From NCBI RefSeq assembly GCF_030137545.1, contig NZ_JARUVL010000003.1, positions 1-64,000 on the forward strand: DNA of 64,000 nucleotides. The letters run 5' to 3'. Below, one piece after another: positions 16,875 through 24,575 of the stretch (position 1 is the stretch's first letter; each line of letters starts with the position of its first letter). Both the position numbers and the translations under genes were made by a program. The notes under the pieces are model-generated. The model was given only the letters and a program-made list of their open reading frames with translations. It was not told where the DNA came from and did not search any database. Source of the DNA: Virgibacillus sp. LDC-1 (GTDB lineage: Bacteria; Bacillota; Bacilli; Bacillales; Amphibacillaceae).

Positions 16875-17994
16875 GAACCTGAACTCCTTCCTTCATCTTT
16901 AATAGCAAATGATACACAATTTGCTGCATTTCTTGATTAAAGAGATCATTTCGCAATATTTCAGCACCAGATTGAATGGATAGCCAATCATCAACAAATG
17001 GCAAATAACCATCAATTGTAATTTCCGTTTCCCCTAGATCGAGGAGAGAGGTCCCATTATATTTGTTTAAGATAATGGAAAGCTTATCTTTAAGCACATT
17101 TTCTTTACCAAATAGCTGTTCCTCTTCAGCAAGTATGGCCTTTGTTTTTAACATACTTTGATGATCATTTGTATTAATCCAAAATACCTGATCACTTTCT
17201 AAAAGCGCGACCTTACTTCTTTCATGAAGAGAGGAATCCAAGTCGATAATGATATAGTCATATACCCCTGTATCAACAATGCCATTAATAAGTCGCTTTA
17301 TTTCCATTTCCTTTAGCTCCAGCATTTCTGCCGCCTGAATCGCAATATCAAAATAATCTACCATTGAATAAGGGTCATACTTTTTTAATGCCTCAATTTT
17401 CGATAAGAGCTGTCCTGTCTCCTGCTTTGCATAATAAAATATTTGCAATGAAGGATTGTCTTCTTCAGAGGAGAAAAATAAACTACCTGAAGGAATCGTT
17501 TCGAGATTAAGATAAAATACCCTTTCCCCATTCAAAGCTAGCTGCTTACATAAATTTACTGCTACCGTTGTTTTTCCAACCCCACCCATTGGTGAAAAAA
17601 CAGAGATAACACTGGCATGCTTGCTTCTAACAAATTGCCTTCCAGCCGTTTCATTATGCTCATAATAATAACCCATAACGGTTGTAATAAGTTGACCTAA
17701 CCGTTGATAACGATACACAGTCAACACAGAATCTGTACGCATCGAAAGCGCATCATCCTCTAATAATACAATGAGAACATCGTCTGGAAGCTTCATTTCA
17801 GCCGTATATAAATCAGGACTAATTAATACAATGTCAATGGATTCGCCGTTATCTATGTAGCTTTGTAATAATTGCGCATCCGAAAAATATGTAAACATAT
17901 ACGTAGAATGATCCGTGGACGTCCTGACAAAAGAAGCGAATGATTCTAAATAATCATTGTTACTATCCGCTACGATAATTCGAATTATTTTCAA
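16864..17994 (-). CDS. tadZ: TadZ/CpaE-like ParA-family ATPase
   Basis: The polar localisation or assembly factor of Tad systems, and the first gene of the operon. The N-terminal 120 residues resemble an atypical receiver domain (RIIVADSNNDYLE at the start). A MinD/ParA ATPase follows, with the deviant Walker A GGVGKTT (137-143) and a later YIIIDLDS Walker B. 376 residues is typical for CpaE. The start is TTG behind GGTGGTGG; no ATG is better placed. A sigma-A-like promoter ends about 40 nt upstream. Confidence 0.88.
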   Translation of the reverse strand: MKIIRIIVADSNNDYLESFASFVRTSTDHSTYMFTYFSDAQLLQSYIDNGESIDIVLISPDLYTAEMKLPDDVLIVLLEDDALSMRTDSVLTVYRYQRLGQLITTVMGYYYEHNETAGRQFVRSKHASVISVFSPMGGVGKTTVAVNLCKQLALNGERVFYLNLETIPSGSLFFSSEEDNPSLQIFYYAKQETGQLLSKIEALKKYDPYSMVDYFDIAIQAAEMLELKEMEIKRLINGIVDTGVYDYIIIDLDSSLHERSKVALLESDQVFWINTNDHQSMLKTKAILAEEEQLFGKENVLKDKLSIILNKYNGTSLLDLGETEITIDGYLPFVDDWLSIQSGAEILRNDLFNQEMQQIVYHLLLKMKEGVQVREI

Positions 17995-18042
17995 TTTCGT
18001 TCCACCACCATCAAAAAATCTGTATTTAAGGAAAAATCTTCT

Positions 18043-18070
18043 ATCATAGATGTTACTAGATTTGTCACAA
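18043..18070 (-). promoter_or_regulatory. probable sigma-A promoter of the Tad/kinase operon
   Basis: On the minus strand, TTGTGA (18065-18070) and TATGAT (18043-18048) are separated by 16 nt. Transcription would begin near 18036, giving a leader of about 40 nt before the tadZ TTG. It is the best promoter-like match in the region, but identified by eye. Confidence 0.5.
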
Positions 18071-18097
18071 AAATAAATAGTTAAATAGCAAAACAGG

Positions 18098-18135
18098 AAT
18101 AATTACCCAAATGACTTCGGGGTTATTATTTTTTT
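18098..18135 (+). terminator. terminator-like hairpin without an upstream gene
   Basis: AATAATTACCC (18098-18108) pairs imperfectly with GGGGTTATTATT (18119-18130), and on the plus strand a T run follows. No plus-strand gene precedes it. It may end a small plus-strand RNA, or block antisense reading out of the Tad operon promoter. Confidence 0.45.
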
Positions 18136-18170
18136 CTAGATATTATGTTTGTTCACTAAATCTAACCCCC

Positions 18171-18222
18171 GTTAAATATCGAACATTAATTCAGTAAATT
18201 TAATTCAATGTTCGAGTTTAAC
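18171..18222. repeat. imperfect inverted repeat in the intergenic region
   Basis: GTTAAATATCGAACATT (18171-18187) faces AATGTTCGAGTTTAAC (18207-18222). A 9 bp perfect core (TCGAACATT/AATGTTCGA) and 6 bp outer arms (GTTAAA/TTTAAC) enclose a 19 nt AT-rich centre. It could form a hairpin or be a binding site. It lies about 100 bp upstream of the operon promoter. Confidence 0.6.
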
Positions 18223-18368
18223 TTCAATTGCGCTAACTTTTTATGAAAATCGTATATTTTAACCATAATTTTCCTATCTTTCGATAAATACTATTAATAA
18301 AATTAATTGGAATTAATTGTATAATAACAAACCCAATGTACTAGTTCTTTTTATTCATGTCATTTTTA

Positions 18369-18388
18369 TTTACGTTTTGTAACGTAAA
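18369..18388. promoter_or_regulatory. short perfect dyad, possible operator
   Basis: Arms TTTACGTT (18369-18376) and AACGTAAA (18381-18388) around a 4 nt centre form a perfect dyad. It lies about 220 nt before the divergent zinc-ribbon gene. No regulator is identified. Confidence 0.4.
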
Positions 18389-18611
18389 AGTAAAAGTTTT
18401 GCAATATAAATGTAACAATAAAAGCTACTATATTTTTCCTTTAAAATAGTATCATTACTGTTATTTACAGTTTTTTCACATTTTTTATCACATGCTATGA
18501 GATGTAGCACCTTAAAATCATTTAGCAGATAGAAACAGTCATAAAGTTGCATCACATATTCCTGTCGTTATGTTACGCTTGTCATACCATTGTTAAAAAG
18601 GAGTGAATAAA

Positions 18612-20051
18612 ATGAAATGCGATCATTGTGGCCATGAAATTAAGCAGAAAGAGCAGCACTATTGCCCTGAATGCGGTAGCAATCTTTTCGCCCAACATGA
18701 ACAGCATTCCAAAAAGAAAAACAAACGAAAAAGATATTATATGATGAGTACCTTATTTATTGTAGTGATTACTGCATTCATTGTTTTCTTTTTTATAGGG
18801 AAAGAAACATTTGATCCCCAAGCTCAAATTGACGCATTTAAAGAAGCGGTACAGGAGGAAAATGTGGGAGCAGCTTTAAAGATGCTTACTCCTTCTATCG
18901 ATTCTTTAAAAATTGATGAAAAGAACACTGCACAATTTCTTGCCTTTTTAAAGGAAAATCCAGATAGGCTTAACGTTTTAGTTGCCCAACTGGAAGAACA
19001 AGCTAACGCACTCGAAAAAGGAAAAGAGATTAACCCAAATCATCAATTTGCTACGTTAAATGTAGTAGAAAAAGGAAAAAAGTGGGGAGCTTTTACGGAT
19101 TATCAATTTGAAGTTATTCCTGCCTTTATAAGGCTATCTGAATGGAATAATGAAGTCGAACTTGATCTTTACATTAATAATGAGAAATTAAAAACTACTC
19201 CTAATCAAGATGAACACTATATCACATACGGTCCATATATGCCTGGTGAATATACGATCAAAGGCATTCTTGAACGCTCTTTTCTAAAATCTGAACAAAA
19301 AGACAAAGTCGAATTGTTTCAATTAGATAAAAATGCGCTAGAACATAAGGTTAATTTAGAGGTGAGTGAAATTTCTTTACATTCTACTTTTCTAGACGAA
19401 GCAACCTTGTATGTAAATGATCAAAAGACAGATATGATTATTAAACGTGGAAAACAATCTATTGGCCCGTTTCCATTAGGAGAGGATATCCCTGTTCATT
19501 TAGAAAAAGAACTACCGTGGGGAATAATTAAAAGTGAGAAAGCGATAATTACCGATGGTTTTATTAATACTCGAATTACAAGGAATTCAGTCATAACAGA
19601 AGATGAAAGAGAAAAAGTCATTGGCATTATTAACGATGTAATGTTAAGTTACACAGATGCCCTAAACAAGCGTGACGTCTCCGTATTACATAAAAATGCA
19701 ACAGACAATCTAAAAAAGCAAGTGCAAGAGGATATTAAATTTATAAAGAAGGAAAAGCCTAATTATCAGGGAACATTGTTGCAATCACAATTTAATATTC
19801 CATGGGAGATTATTCCTGAATATAATGAGGATCGTAAAGCATATATGTTTAAATTGCATGCGATGTTTTCGTATCATGAGCCTAAAGATAAATTATGGGC
19901 AACGTTTAGAGACAATGAAAAGCGAATTTATCGACGTGGTCAAAAAATGTTAGTTTTATTTGATGAAAAAGAAAAGCAATGGATGGTTGATGAAGTTGAA
20001 AAGTACCATTTCTTTGCAACAGATGTTGATCCTGTTTATAAACTAAATTAA
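18612..20051 (+). CDS. zinc-ribbon membrane protein, YvbJ/TcaA-like
   Basis: A 479-residue protein with an N-terminal zinc ribbon (CDHCG and CPECG, about residues 3-24), a basic stretch, one transmembrane helix (about 45-65) and a large extracytoplasmic region. The outer part follows the TcaA/YvbJ layout: a helical domain, two repeated beta domains with a GPYMPGEY and a GPFPLGED turn, and a C-terminal NTF2-like domain. TcaA in Staphylococcus is linked to glycopeptide response and wall assembly; YvbJ's role is not established. The ATG follows AAGGAGTGA; an in-frame GTG lies inside that site. It is transcribed away from the Tad operon and shares its upstream region. Confidence 0.8.
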   Translation: MKCDHCGHEIKQKEQHYCPECGSNLFAQHEQHSKKKNKRKRYYMMSTLFIVVITAFIVFFFIGKETFDPQAQIDAFKEAVQEENVGAALKMLTPSIDSLKIDEKNTAQFLAFLKENPDRLNVLVAQLEEQANALEKGKEINPNHQFATLNVVEKGKKWGAFTDYQFEVIPAFIRLSEWNNEVELDLYINNEKLKTTPNQDEHYITYGPYMPGEYTIKGILERSFLKSEQKDKVELFQLDKNALEHKVNLEVSEISLHSTFLDEATLYVNDQKTDMIIKRGKQSIGPFPLGEDIPVHLEKELPWGIIKSEKAIITDGFINTRITRNSVITEDEREKVIGIINDVMLSYTDALNKRDVSVLHKNATDNLKKQVQEDIKFIKKEKPNYQGTLLQSQFNIPWEIIPEYNEDRKAYMFKLHAMFSYHEPKDKLWATFRDNEKRIYRRGQKMLVLFDEKEKQWMVDEVEKYHFFATDVDPVYKLN

Positions 20052-20053
20052 GA

Positions 20054-20114
20054 AAGAGCGGTTCGGTGCTTTTCCCCTAGCTTTCAGGGATGAGTACCTT
20101 TAACCGCTCTTTTA
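20054..20114. terminator. bidirectional terminator between the zinc-ribbon gene and greA
   Basis: AAAGAGCGGTT (20054-20064) pairs perfectly with AACCGCTCTTT (20103-20113), with a smaller stem inside and T or A runs at the ends. It lies between two converging genes and can serve both. Confidence 0.8.
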
Positions 20115-20115
20115 T

Positions 20116-20592
20116 CTATTCGACCTTTGTAATTTTAACTTGAATTTCTCCCCCTGGTGTCATTACAGACACCTCAGCACCAATTTCTTGTCCTAATAAG
20201 CTTTGTGCCATTGGAGAATCATTTGAAATTTTGCCTTCAAAAGGATCTGCTTCTGCACTTCCAACTATCGTATATGTTTCTTCATCTCCGTTTGGAAGCT
20301 CCTTAAAAGTAACCGATTTACCTAATGCAACAATGTCAGGATCATTATTGTCATTTTCAATAATAACTGCATTACGAATCATTTTCTCAACTTGTGCAAT
20401 ACGAGATTCAACAAAAGCTTGATCGTCTTTTGCTGCATCATACTCTGAGTTCTCGGATAAGTCGCCGAAATCACGAGCAATCTTGATTCGTTCGACAACT
20501 TCTTGTCTTCTTTCCGTTTTTAAATAAAGTAATTCCTTCTCTAGCTTTTCTTTCCCCTCTAGTGTCATATAAAAACTTTTCTCTGTAGCCAT
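20116..20592 (-). CDS. greA: transcription elongation factor GreA
   Basis: Rescues backtracked RNA polymerase by stimulating transcript cleavage. The 158-residue protein has the usual N-terminal coiled coil with the [18 protein letters not shown] tip carrying the acidic residues, and the C-terminal domain with [16 protein letters not shown] was chosen behind AAAGGAGTG rather than the GTG 9 nt upstream. In B. subtilis greA follows pbpI; here the neighbour on that side is the zinc-ribbon gene and the Tad island. Confidence 0.97.
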   Translation of the reverse strand: MATEKSFYMTLEGKEKLEKELLYLKTERRQEVVERIKIARDFGDLSENSEYDAAKDDQAFVESRIAQVEKMIRNAVIIENDNNDPDIVALGKSVTFKELPNGDEETYTIVGSAEADPFEGKISNDSPMAQSLLGQEIGAEVSVMTPGGEIQVKITKVE

Positions 20593-20654
20593 TAAGAACA
20601 CTCCTTTTTATCTTCACGCGAAAACGCGTTATAAGTGAATCCCTTTTTTGTAAG

Positions 20655-20685
20655 TATAAAAACGAGCAGCACTTGTGTGCGCTCG
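20655..20685 (-). terminator. terminator after udk
   Basis: CGAGC (20663-20667) pairs with GCTCG (20681-20685), extended by CAC/GTG inside. On the minus strand the hairpin is followed by TTTTTATA. It separates udk from greA. Confidence 0.75.
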
Positions 20686-20753
20686 ATCAATACATTATTT
20701 ACCTATACTACCCCTTACTATGGCAGATTTTAGCAAAACTTTCAATACTTTAT

Positions 20754-21392
20754 TTAATTATTTTTTCTATTGTTTGCAAGGATTGTTTCGATTTTTGTAG
20801 CCATAATGTCTACTGCTACATGGTTTTGGCCGCCCTCTGGAATAATGATATCTGCATAGCGCTTTGTCGGCTCTACAAACTGTAAATGCATAGGTCGTAC
20901 ACTACTTATATATTGATCGATAACCGAGTCTAATGATCGGCCACGCTCTTTAATATCCCGTAATAGCCTACGCACAATACGAAGATCTGCATCAGTGTCG
21001 ACAAATACTTTAATGTCCATTAGATCGACTAATCGAGGATCTTCTAAAATAAGAATCCCTTCTAAAATGATTACTTCCTTCGGCTCTACAGGTATCACAC
21101 GATCAGATCGTGTATGTAGTTTATAATCATAAACTGGTTTTTCAATCATTTTCCCAGCTAATAGTGCTTGTAAGTGATCAATTAACAAATCATTATCAAA
21201 TGCTAATGGATGATCATAATTTGTGCTTAAACGCTCCTCGAATGGAAGATGGCTTTGATCCTTATAATAATAATCTTGCTCGATTACTAAAATTGTTTTA
21301 TCTGAAAACCGCTTACAAATTGAACGGGTAACAGACGTCTTTCCACTGCCAGTTCCCCCGGCAACACCAATTACAACTGGTTTCTCCTTCAC
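20754..21392 (-). CDS. udk: uridine/cytidine kinase
   Basis: Phosphorylates uridine and cytidine to UMP and CMP for pyrimidine salvage. 212 residues with the P-loop GGTGSGKTS near the N-terminus, the family motifs [16 protein letters not shown] and [13 protein letters not shown], and a typical length. The start is GTG after an AAAGGGGAT site. The gene lies between trmR and greA, as in Bacilli apart from the missing U32 peptidase genes. Confidence 0.96.
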   Translation of the reverse strand: MKEKPVVIGVAGGTGSGKTSVTRSICKRFSDKTILVIEQDYYYKDQSHLPFEERLSTNYDHPLAFDNDLLIDHLQALLAGKMIEKPVYDYKLHTRSDRVIPVEPKEVIILEGILILEDPRLVDLMDIKVFVDTDADLRIVRRLLRDIKERGRSLDSVIDQYISSVRPMHLQFVEPTKRYADIIIPEGGQNHVAVDIMATKIETILANNRKNN

Positions 21393-21459
21393 GGGAATAT
21401 CCCCTTTCTATCCTATTACATTTCCTTTTTTATATACGATTTATGCACCTAACAAAAAA

Positions 21460-22101
21460 CTATCTTATTTTTACACTTATAGCTACACCATCTCCAATTG
21501 GAACGATTGTAGTCACATAGTCTGGGTGATGGGCGAGCCACTCATTATAGTTGCGAAGCTTTTTCACCATTGGTTGATGTCGAGGCTGTGCAATTTCTGG
21601 CTCCACCACTTGACCTCTAAACAATACATTATCGGAGATAATCATACCACCCTTTTGAAGCAACGGACTCGCAAGTTCAAAAAAACGTTGGTATTGTCCC
21701 TTTGCCGCATCAATAAAAACACAATCAAACACTTCTTGAGAAACAGTTAGGTCATGGATTTTCTCTAAAGCATCTCCATAAACAGTTGTAATCTGCTCTG
21801 TTTTATTTCTTTTCGCGATAAATTCGACAGCTTGATCATAGCGTGTTTTATCTCGTTCAATGGTAACGATATGGCTGGTTGGACAAGCATCAAGCATGCG
21901 TAATGCTGAATACCCGATTGCAGTACCAATTTCTAAAATCCGTGCTGGTTTCTTTAGACGAATGAGTTGTAATAGAAACTCCATGCTGACTGGCTCCATA
22001 ATCGGAACGCTATTAATATGCGCTGTCTCCTGCATTTTCTTTACCCAATCATCGGCAGAGGGTACCAGACTTCTTAAATAATGGTGTAATGCTTCATTCA
22101 T
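21460..22101 (-). CDS. trmR: tRNA 5-hydroxyuridine methyltransferase TrmR (YrrM)
   Basis: A class I SAM-dependent O-methyltransferase that makes 5-methoxyuridine at the tRNA wobble position in B. subtilis. 213 residues: SAM-binding LEIGTAIGYSA, the acidic loop TIERDK, the metal-binding segment VFIDAAKGQY and ISDNVLF. The ATG at MNEALHH was chosen because it matches the B. subtilis length; the longer frame adds 27 unlikely residues. The ribosome binding site is weak (ATGGGG), perhaps because mltG, ending 92 nt upstream, supplies coupling. The hydroxylase genes trhP1/trhP2 that adjoin it in B. subtilis are missing here. Confidence 0.88.
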   Translation of the reverse strand: MNEALHHYLRSLVPSADDWVKKMQETAHINSVPIMEPVSMEFLLQLIRLKKPARILEIGTAIGYSALRMLDACPTSHIVTIERDKTRYDQAVEFIAKRNKTEQITTVYGDALEKIHDLTVSQEVFDCVFIDAAKGQYQRFFELASPLLQKGGMIISDNVLFRGQVVEPEIAQPRHQPMVKKLRNYNEWLAHHPDYVTTIVPIGDGVAISVKIR

Positions 22102-22193
22102 ATTCAAACCCCATTTACTTACTAATATCTTTGCTTCATTTACTTTTACGTAAAAATGGGAAATGTGAAAGCGAGCTCCCACATTTCCGATCT

Positions 22194-23312
22194 TTACTTA
22201 ATATGCTGCTGTTTTAACTTTAAATGTTCATCATGGGTTTCAGCATAATATATATTACCTTCCCCATCGTGTAAGAAGTACTTAAATTTTGTTTTTTCTG
22301 GATTTAACACCGCTTGTAAAGAGCTCTCCGAGAAATTCGAGATTGGACCGATTGGAATCCCTTTTATTCGGTACGTATTATATGGAGAATCAACTTCAAG
22401 ATCCTTTAATAACACTTTGTCCTTATGCTTTCCTAATGCATAGAGAACGGTCGGGTCTGTTTGCAATCGCATTCCTACATCAAGTCGATTATAGAATATC
22501 CCCGCGATTTTACGACGTTGATCTTCTGTTTGCGCTTCTTTTTCTACTAACGAAGCCATCGTAAGTGCTTCGTGTACGGTTAAGTCTTTCGCACCGATCT
22601 CATCTAAGTGTGCATTAACGACCGCATTTGTTTTATTCAGCATCGTCTCTACTATCGTATCAATTGGCGGTTCTTCCTCATAAAAATCATACGTTGCTGC
22701 AAACAAATAACCTTCTAATGGTGTCCTAATTTCTGGATTTAATACATCCTCCGATAAAATAGCAGGATATGTATCAATTAAATAAGCAATATATTTTGGA
22801 TCATTTACTTTTTCAAGAAATGCTTCTTTTTTAAAATACAGCTTGTCCGCATATATTTCAGCGATCTCATCGATTGATTTCCCTTCAGGAATCGTTACTT
22901 TAAAAACGGGATCTTTTATAATTCGACCTTTTTTTAACGATTCAATGATTTGATCTAAAGTCATTGCTTTTGTAAATGTATAGTCACCAGCTTGAAAGTC
23001 TGATTCATTTTTAAACTTTGTATAAAACCGAAAAATCCGTCCATCCTTTATTACTCCGTTCTCTTCTAATATGGAGCCAATACTAGAGGAACTTGACCCT
23101 AATGGAATCTCTACTTTTATTCCTTTTTCACTGTTTGGATCAACAGGACTTAATGCTGACTTTATGTACATATATCCTGAAATTCCACCTATTAATAAAA
23201 TTAAGATTAAGGAGACAAGGATAATACTTACAATCTTTCTTACCGTCTTTGCTTCTTCTGTTCTTGCTTTTAGGTTTTCTCGATAAGTGCTTGTCTTTTT
23301 TTTCTTCGACAT
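22194..23312 (-). CDS. mltG: endolytic murein transglycosylase MltG (YrrL)
   Basis: Cuts nascent glycan strands at the membrane during wall growth. 372 residues: a basic cytoplasmic start, one membrane helix (about 28-50), a LysM-like subdomain (IPLGSSSSSIGSILEENGVI), and the YceG/MltG catalytic domain with the LVEKEAQ motif holding the catalytic Glu, followed by LQTDPTVLYALG and PIGPISNFSESSLQA. Gene order with trmR matches B. subtilis. Confidence 0.95.
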   Translation of the reverse strand: MSKKKKTSTYRENLKARTEEAKTVRKIVSIILVSLILILLIGGISGYMYIKSALSPVDPNSEKGIKVEIPLGSSSSSIGSILEENGVIKDGRIFRFYTKFKNESDFQAGDYTFTKAMTLDQIIESLKKGRIIKDPVFKVTIPEGKSIDEIAEIYADKLYFKKEAFLEKVNDPKYIAYLIDTYPAILSEDVLNPEIRTPLEGYLFAATYDFYEEEPPIDTIVETMLNKTNAVVNAHLDEIGAKDLTVHEALTMASLVEKEAQTEDQRRKIAGIFYNRLDVGMRLQTDPTVLYALGKHKDKVLLKDLEVDSPYNTYRIKGIPIGPISNFSESSLQAVLNPEKTKFKYFLHDGEGNIYYAETHDEHLKLKQQHIK

Positions 23313-23415
23313 ACGACTACCCCTCTCATCCGGTATATTATACTAAAAAAATGAGAGTTATGCTATACCTGATAATAATACGTTATTTATGTATTTATTT
23401 TTTTAAAAAGGATAT

Positions 23416-23492
23416 GGCTGTCTCAACGCGACAGTCTTTGTTTAAAAATCTAAAAACAAAGCAAGAGATCTCCTGTCACTGTTGAAACAGCC
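23416..23492 (-). terminator. terminator after yrzB
   Basis: GGCTGTCTCAACGCGACAG (from 23416) pairs with a partner ending at 23492 (GTTGAAACAGCC), leaving an A/T-rich loop. A T-rich tract follows on the minus strand after four bases. It lies just past the yrzB stop. Confidence 0.65.
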
Positions 23493-23501
23493 AACAATTT
23501 A

Positions 23502-23786
23502 TTATTGATTTTCTTCTTCGGCCAATGTATTAATCATTTCTTCAACCATTTCCCATTCATCATCAGACTCAATTGGAAATAGTGATAAATCATTGTCATC
23601 GCCTTCTTTTTCTTCATAACGGAAAGCATAAACTTCAACTTCCTCGTCATTTGCTTGCTCAGCAGGTGCAACCGCAATATATGATTGTTTTGTTTCGTCC
23701 ACATCAAAGGTGAATAGTACCTCAAATAAATGTTCCTCGCCGTTTTCATCTGGAATTATGATACGTTCTTTTTCTTCTAATGACAT
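23502..23786 (-). CDS. yrzB: DUF1292 protein YrzB
   Basis: A small acidic cytoplasmic protein of 94 residues with the DUF1292 pattern: ERIIIPDENGEEHLFEVLFTF, then YIAVAP and VYAFRYEE, and an acidic C-terminus with DDEWEMVEEM. Function unknown. The ATG behind AGGAGTG was chosen over an upstream start. It ends the yrzL-ruvX-yrzB group, a conserved trio downstream of alaS. Confidence 0.9.
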   Translation of the reverse strand: MSLEEKERIIIPDENGEEHLFEVLFTFDVDETKQSYIAVAPAEQANDEEVEVYAFRYEEKEGDDNDLSLFPIESDDEWEMVEEMINTLAEEENQ

Positions 23787-23796
23787 CGTGTCACTC

Positions 23797-24216
23797 CTAT
23801 TTTTGTTGGTGATCAAGAAAGCCTTGTAAAATCATCATTGCAGCCATCTTGTCAATTACTTTTTTGCGTTTTTTTCTGCTTACATCTGCCGCTAGCAGCA
23901 CACGTTCAGCGGCCATTGTTGTTAGTCGTTCATCCCATAATTCAGTTGGGATACCATGAACCTGTTCTACATGCTTTGCAAATCGTTGTGAGGCTTCTCC
24001 ACGCTCTCCAATTGTTCCATTCATGTTTTTAGGTAGTCCTATTACAGCTTTACCAATTCGATGTTCCATTATAATTTTTTGAAGTGCAAGATCTGCTGAT
24101 TGGATATCTTCTTCATTCCAATGAATGGTTGTGAGGCCTTGCGCTGTCCAGCCCAATTCATCACTAACAGCAACACCAATCGTTTTCGATCCTACGTCTA
24201 ATCCAACAAGCTTCAT
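23797..24216 (-). CDS. ruvX: RuvX/YqgF family RNase H-fold nuclease (YrrK)
   Basis: A putative Holliday junction resolvase-like nuclease, also implicated in pre-16S rRNA processing. 139 residues: [15 protein letters not shown] with the first catalytic Asp, [16 protein letters not shown], and [13 protein letters not shown] with further acidic residues, ending with the conserved [14 protein letters not shown]. It follows yrzL with no gap and overlaps nothing. Confidence 0.95.
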   Translation of the reverse strand: MKLVGLDVGSKTIGVAVSDELGWTAQGLTTIHWNEEDIQSADLALQKIIMEHRIGKAVIGLPKNMNGTIGERGEASQRFAKHVEQVHGIPTELWDERLTTMAAERVLLAADVSRKKRKKVIDKMAAMMILQGFLDHQQK

Positions 24217-24483
24217 CTATTTCTCCCTTTGCTGTTCCAAATAATATTTCACAAGCTCTTCAATTACTTCATCTCGTTCTACCTTGCGAATGAGATTTCT
24301 TGCGTCATTATATCTTGGGATGTAGGCTGGATCACCGGATAATAGATAGCCGACGATTTGGTTAATTGGATTATAACCTTTCTCCTGTAATGCTTCATGA
24401 ACCGTAAAGAGAATTTGCTTAATGTCCTTGTCAAATGGTTCTTCTGAAAAATTAAATTTCATTGTTTTGTCAATTGAGCTCAT
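24217..24483 (-). CDS. yrzL: IreB family regulatory phosphoprotein YrzL
   Basis: An 88-residue DUF965 protein. The IreB relative in Enterococcus is a substrate of the kinase IreK in cephalosporin tolerance. The N-terminus [11 protein letters not shown] carries the Ser/Thr residues phosphorylated in IreB, and the rest ([34 protein letters not shown]) is strongly conserved. GAGGTG precedes the ATG. Any link to the Ser/Thr kinase at 3234-4142 is a guess; a PrkC-type kinase elsewhere is more likely. Confidence 0.93.
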   Translation of the reverse strand: MSSIDKTMKFNFSEEPFDKDIKQILFTVHEALQEKGYNPINQIVGYLLSGDPAYIPRYNDARNLIRKVERDEVIEELVKYYLEQQREK

Positions 24484-24575
24484 AGTGACACCTCATTCCG
24501 ATTTTTGCTCTACTATACACATTCTAACATGTTTAGCATCAATTTTATATTATTTTCATTTCGTCACTGAAAGCC

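Larger units (their letters stand above)
17995..18611. other. divergent intergenic region with several dyads
   Basis: About 600 AT-rich bases between two divergent transcription units, with no credible coding sequence. It holds the promoter of the Tad operon, a terminator-like hairpin, a long imperfect inverted repeat and a short perfect dyad, listed separately. Such a large, structured region is unusual beside the tightly packed genes around it, and suggests regulation or a small RNA. Confidence 0.7.

Noticed and set aside
18370..18555. 61-residue minus-strand frame in the intergenic region
   Set aside because: No ribosome binding site, very AT-rich, no recognisable sequence features, and it overlaps the perfect dyad at 18,369-18,388.
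23534..23749. 71-residue minus-strand frame within yrzB
   Set aside because: Shifted frame inside a conserved DUF1292 gene with no start signal.
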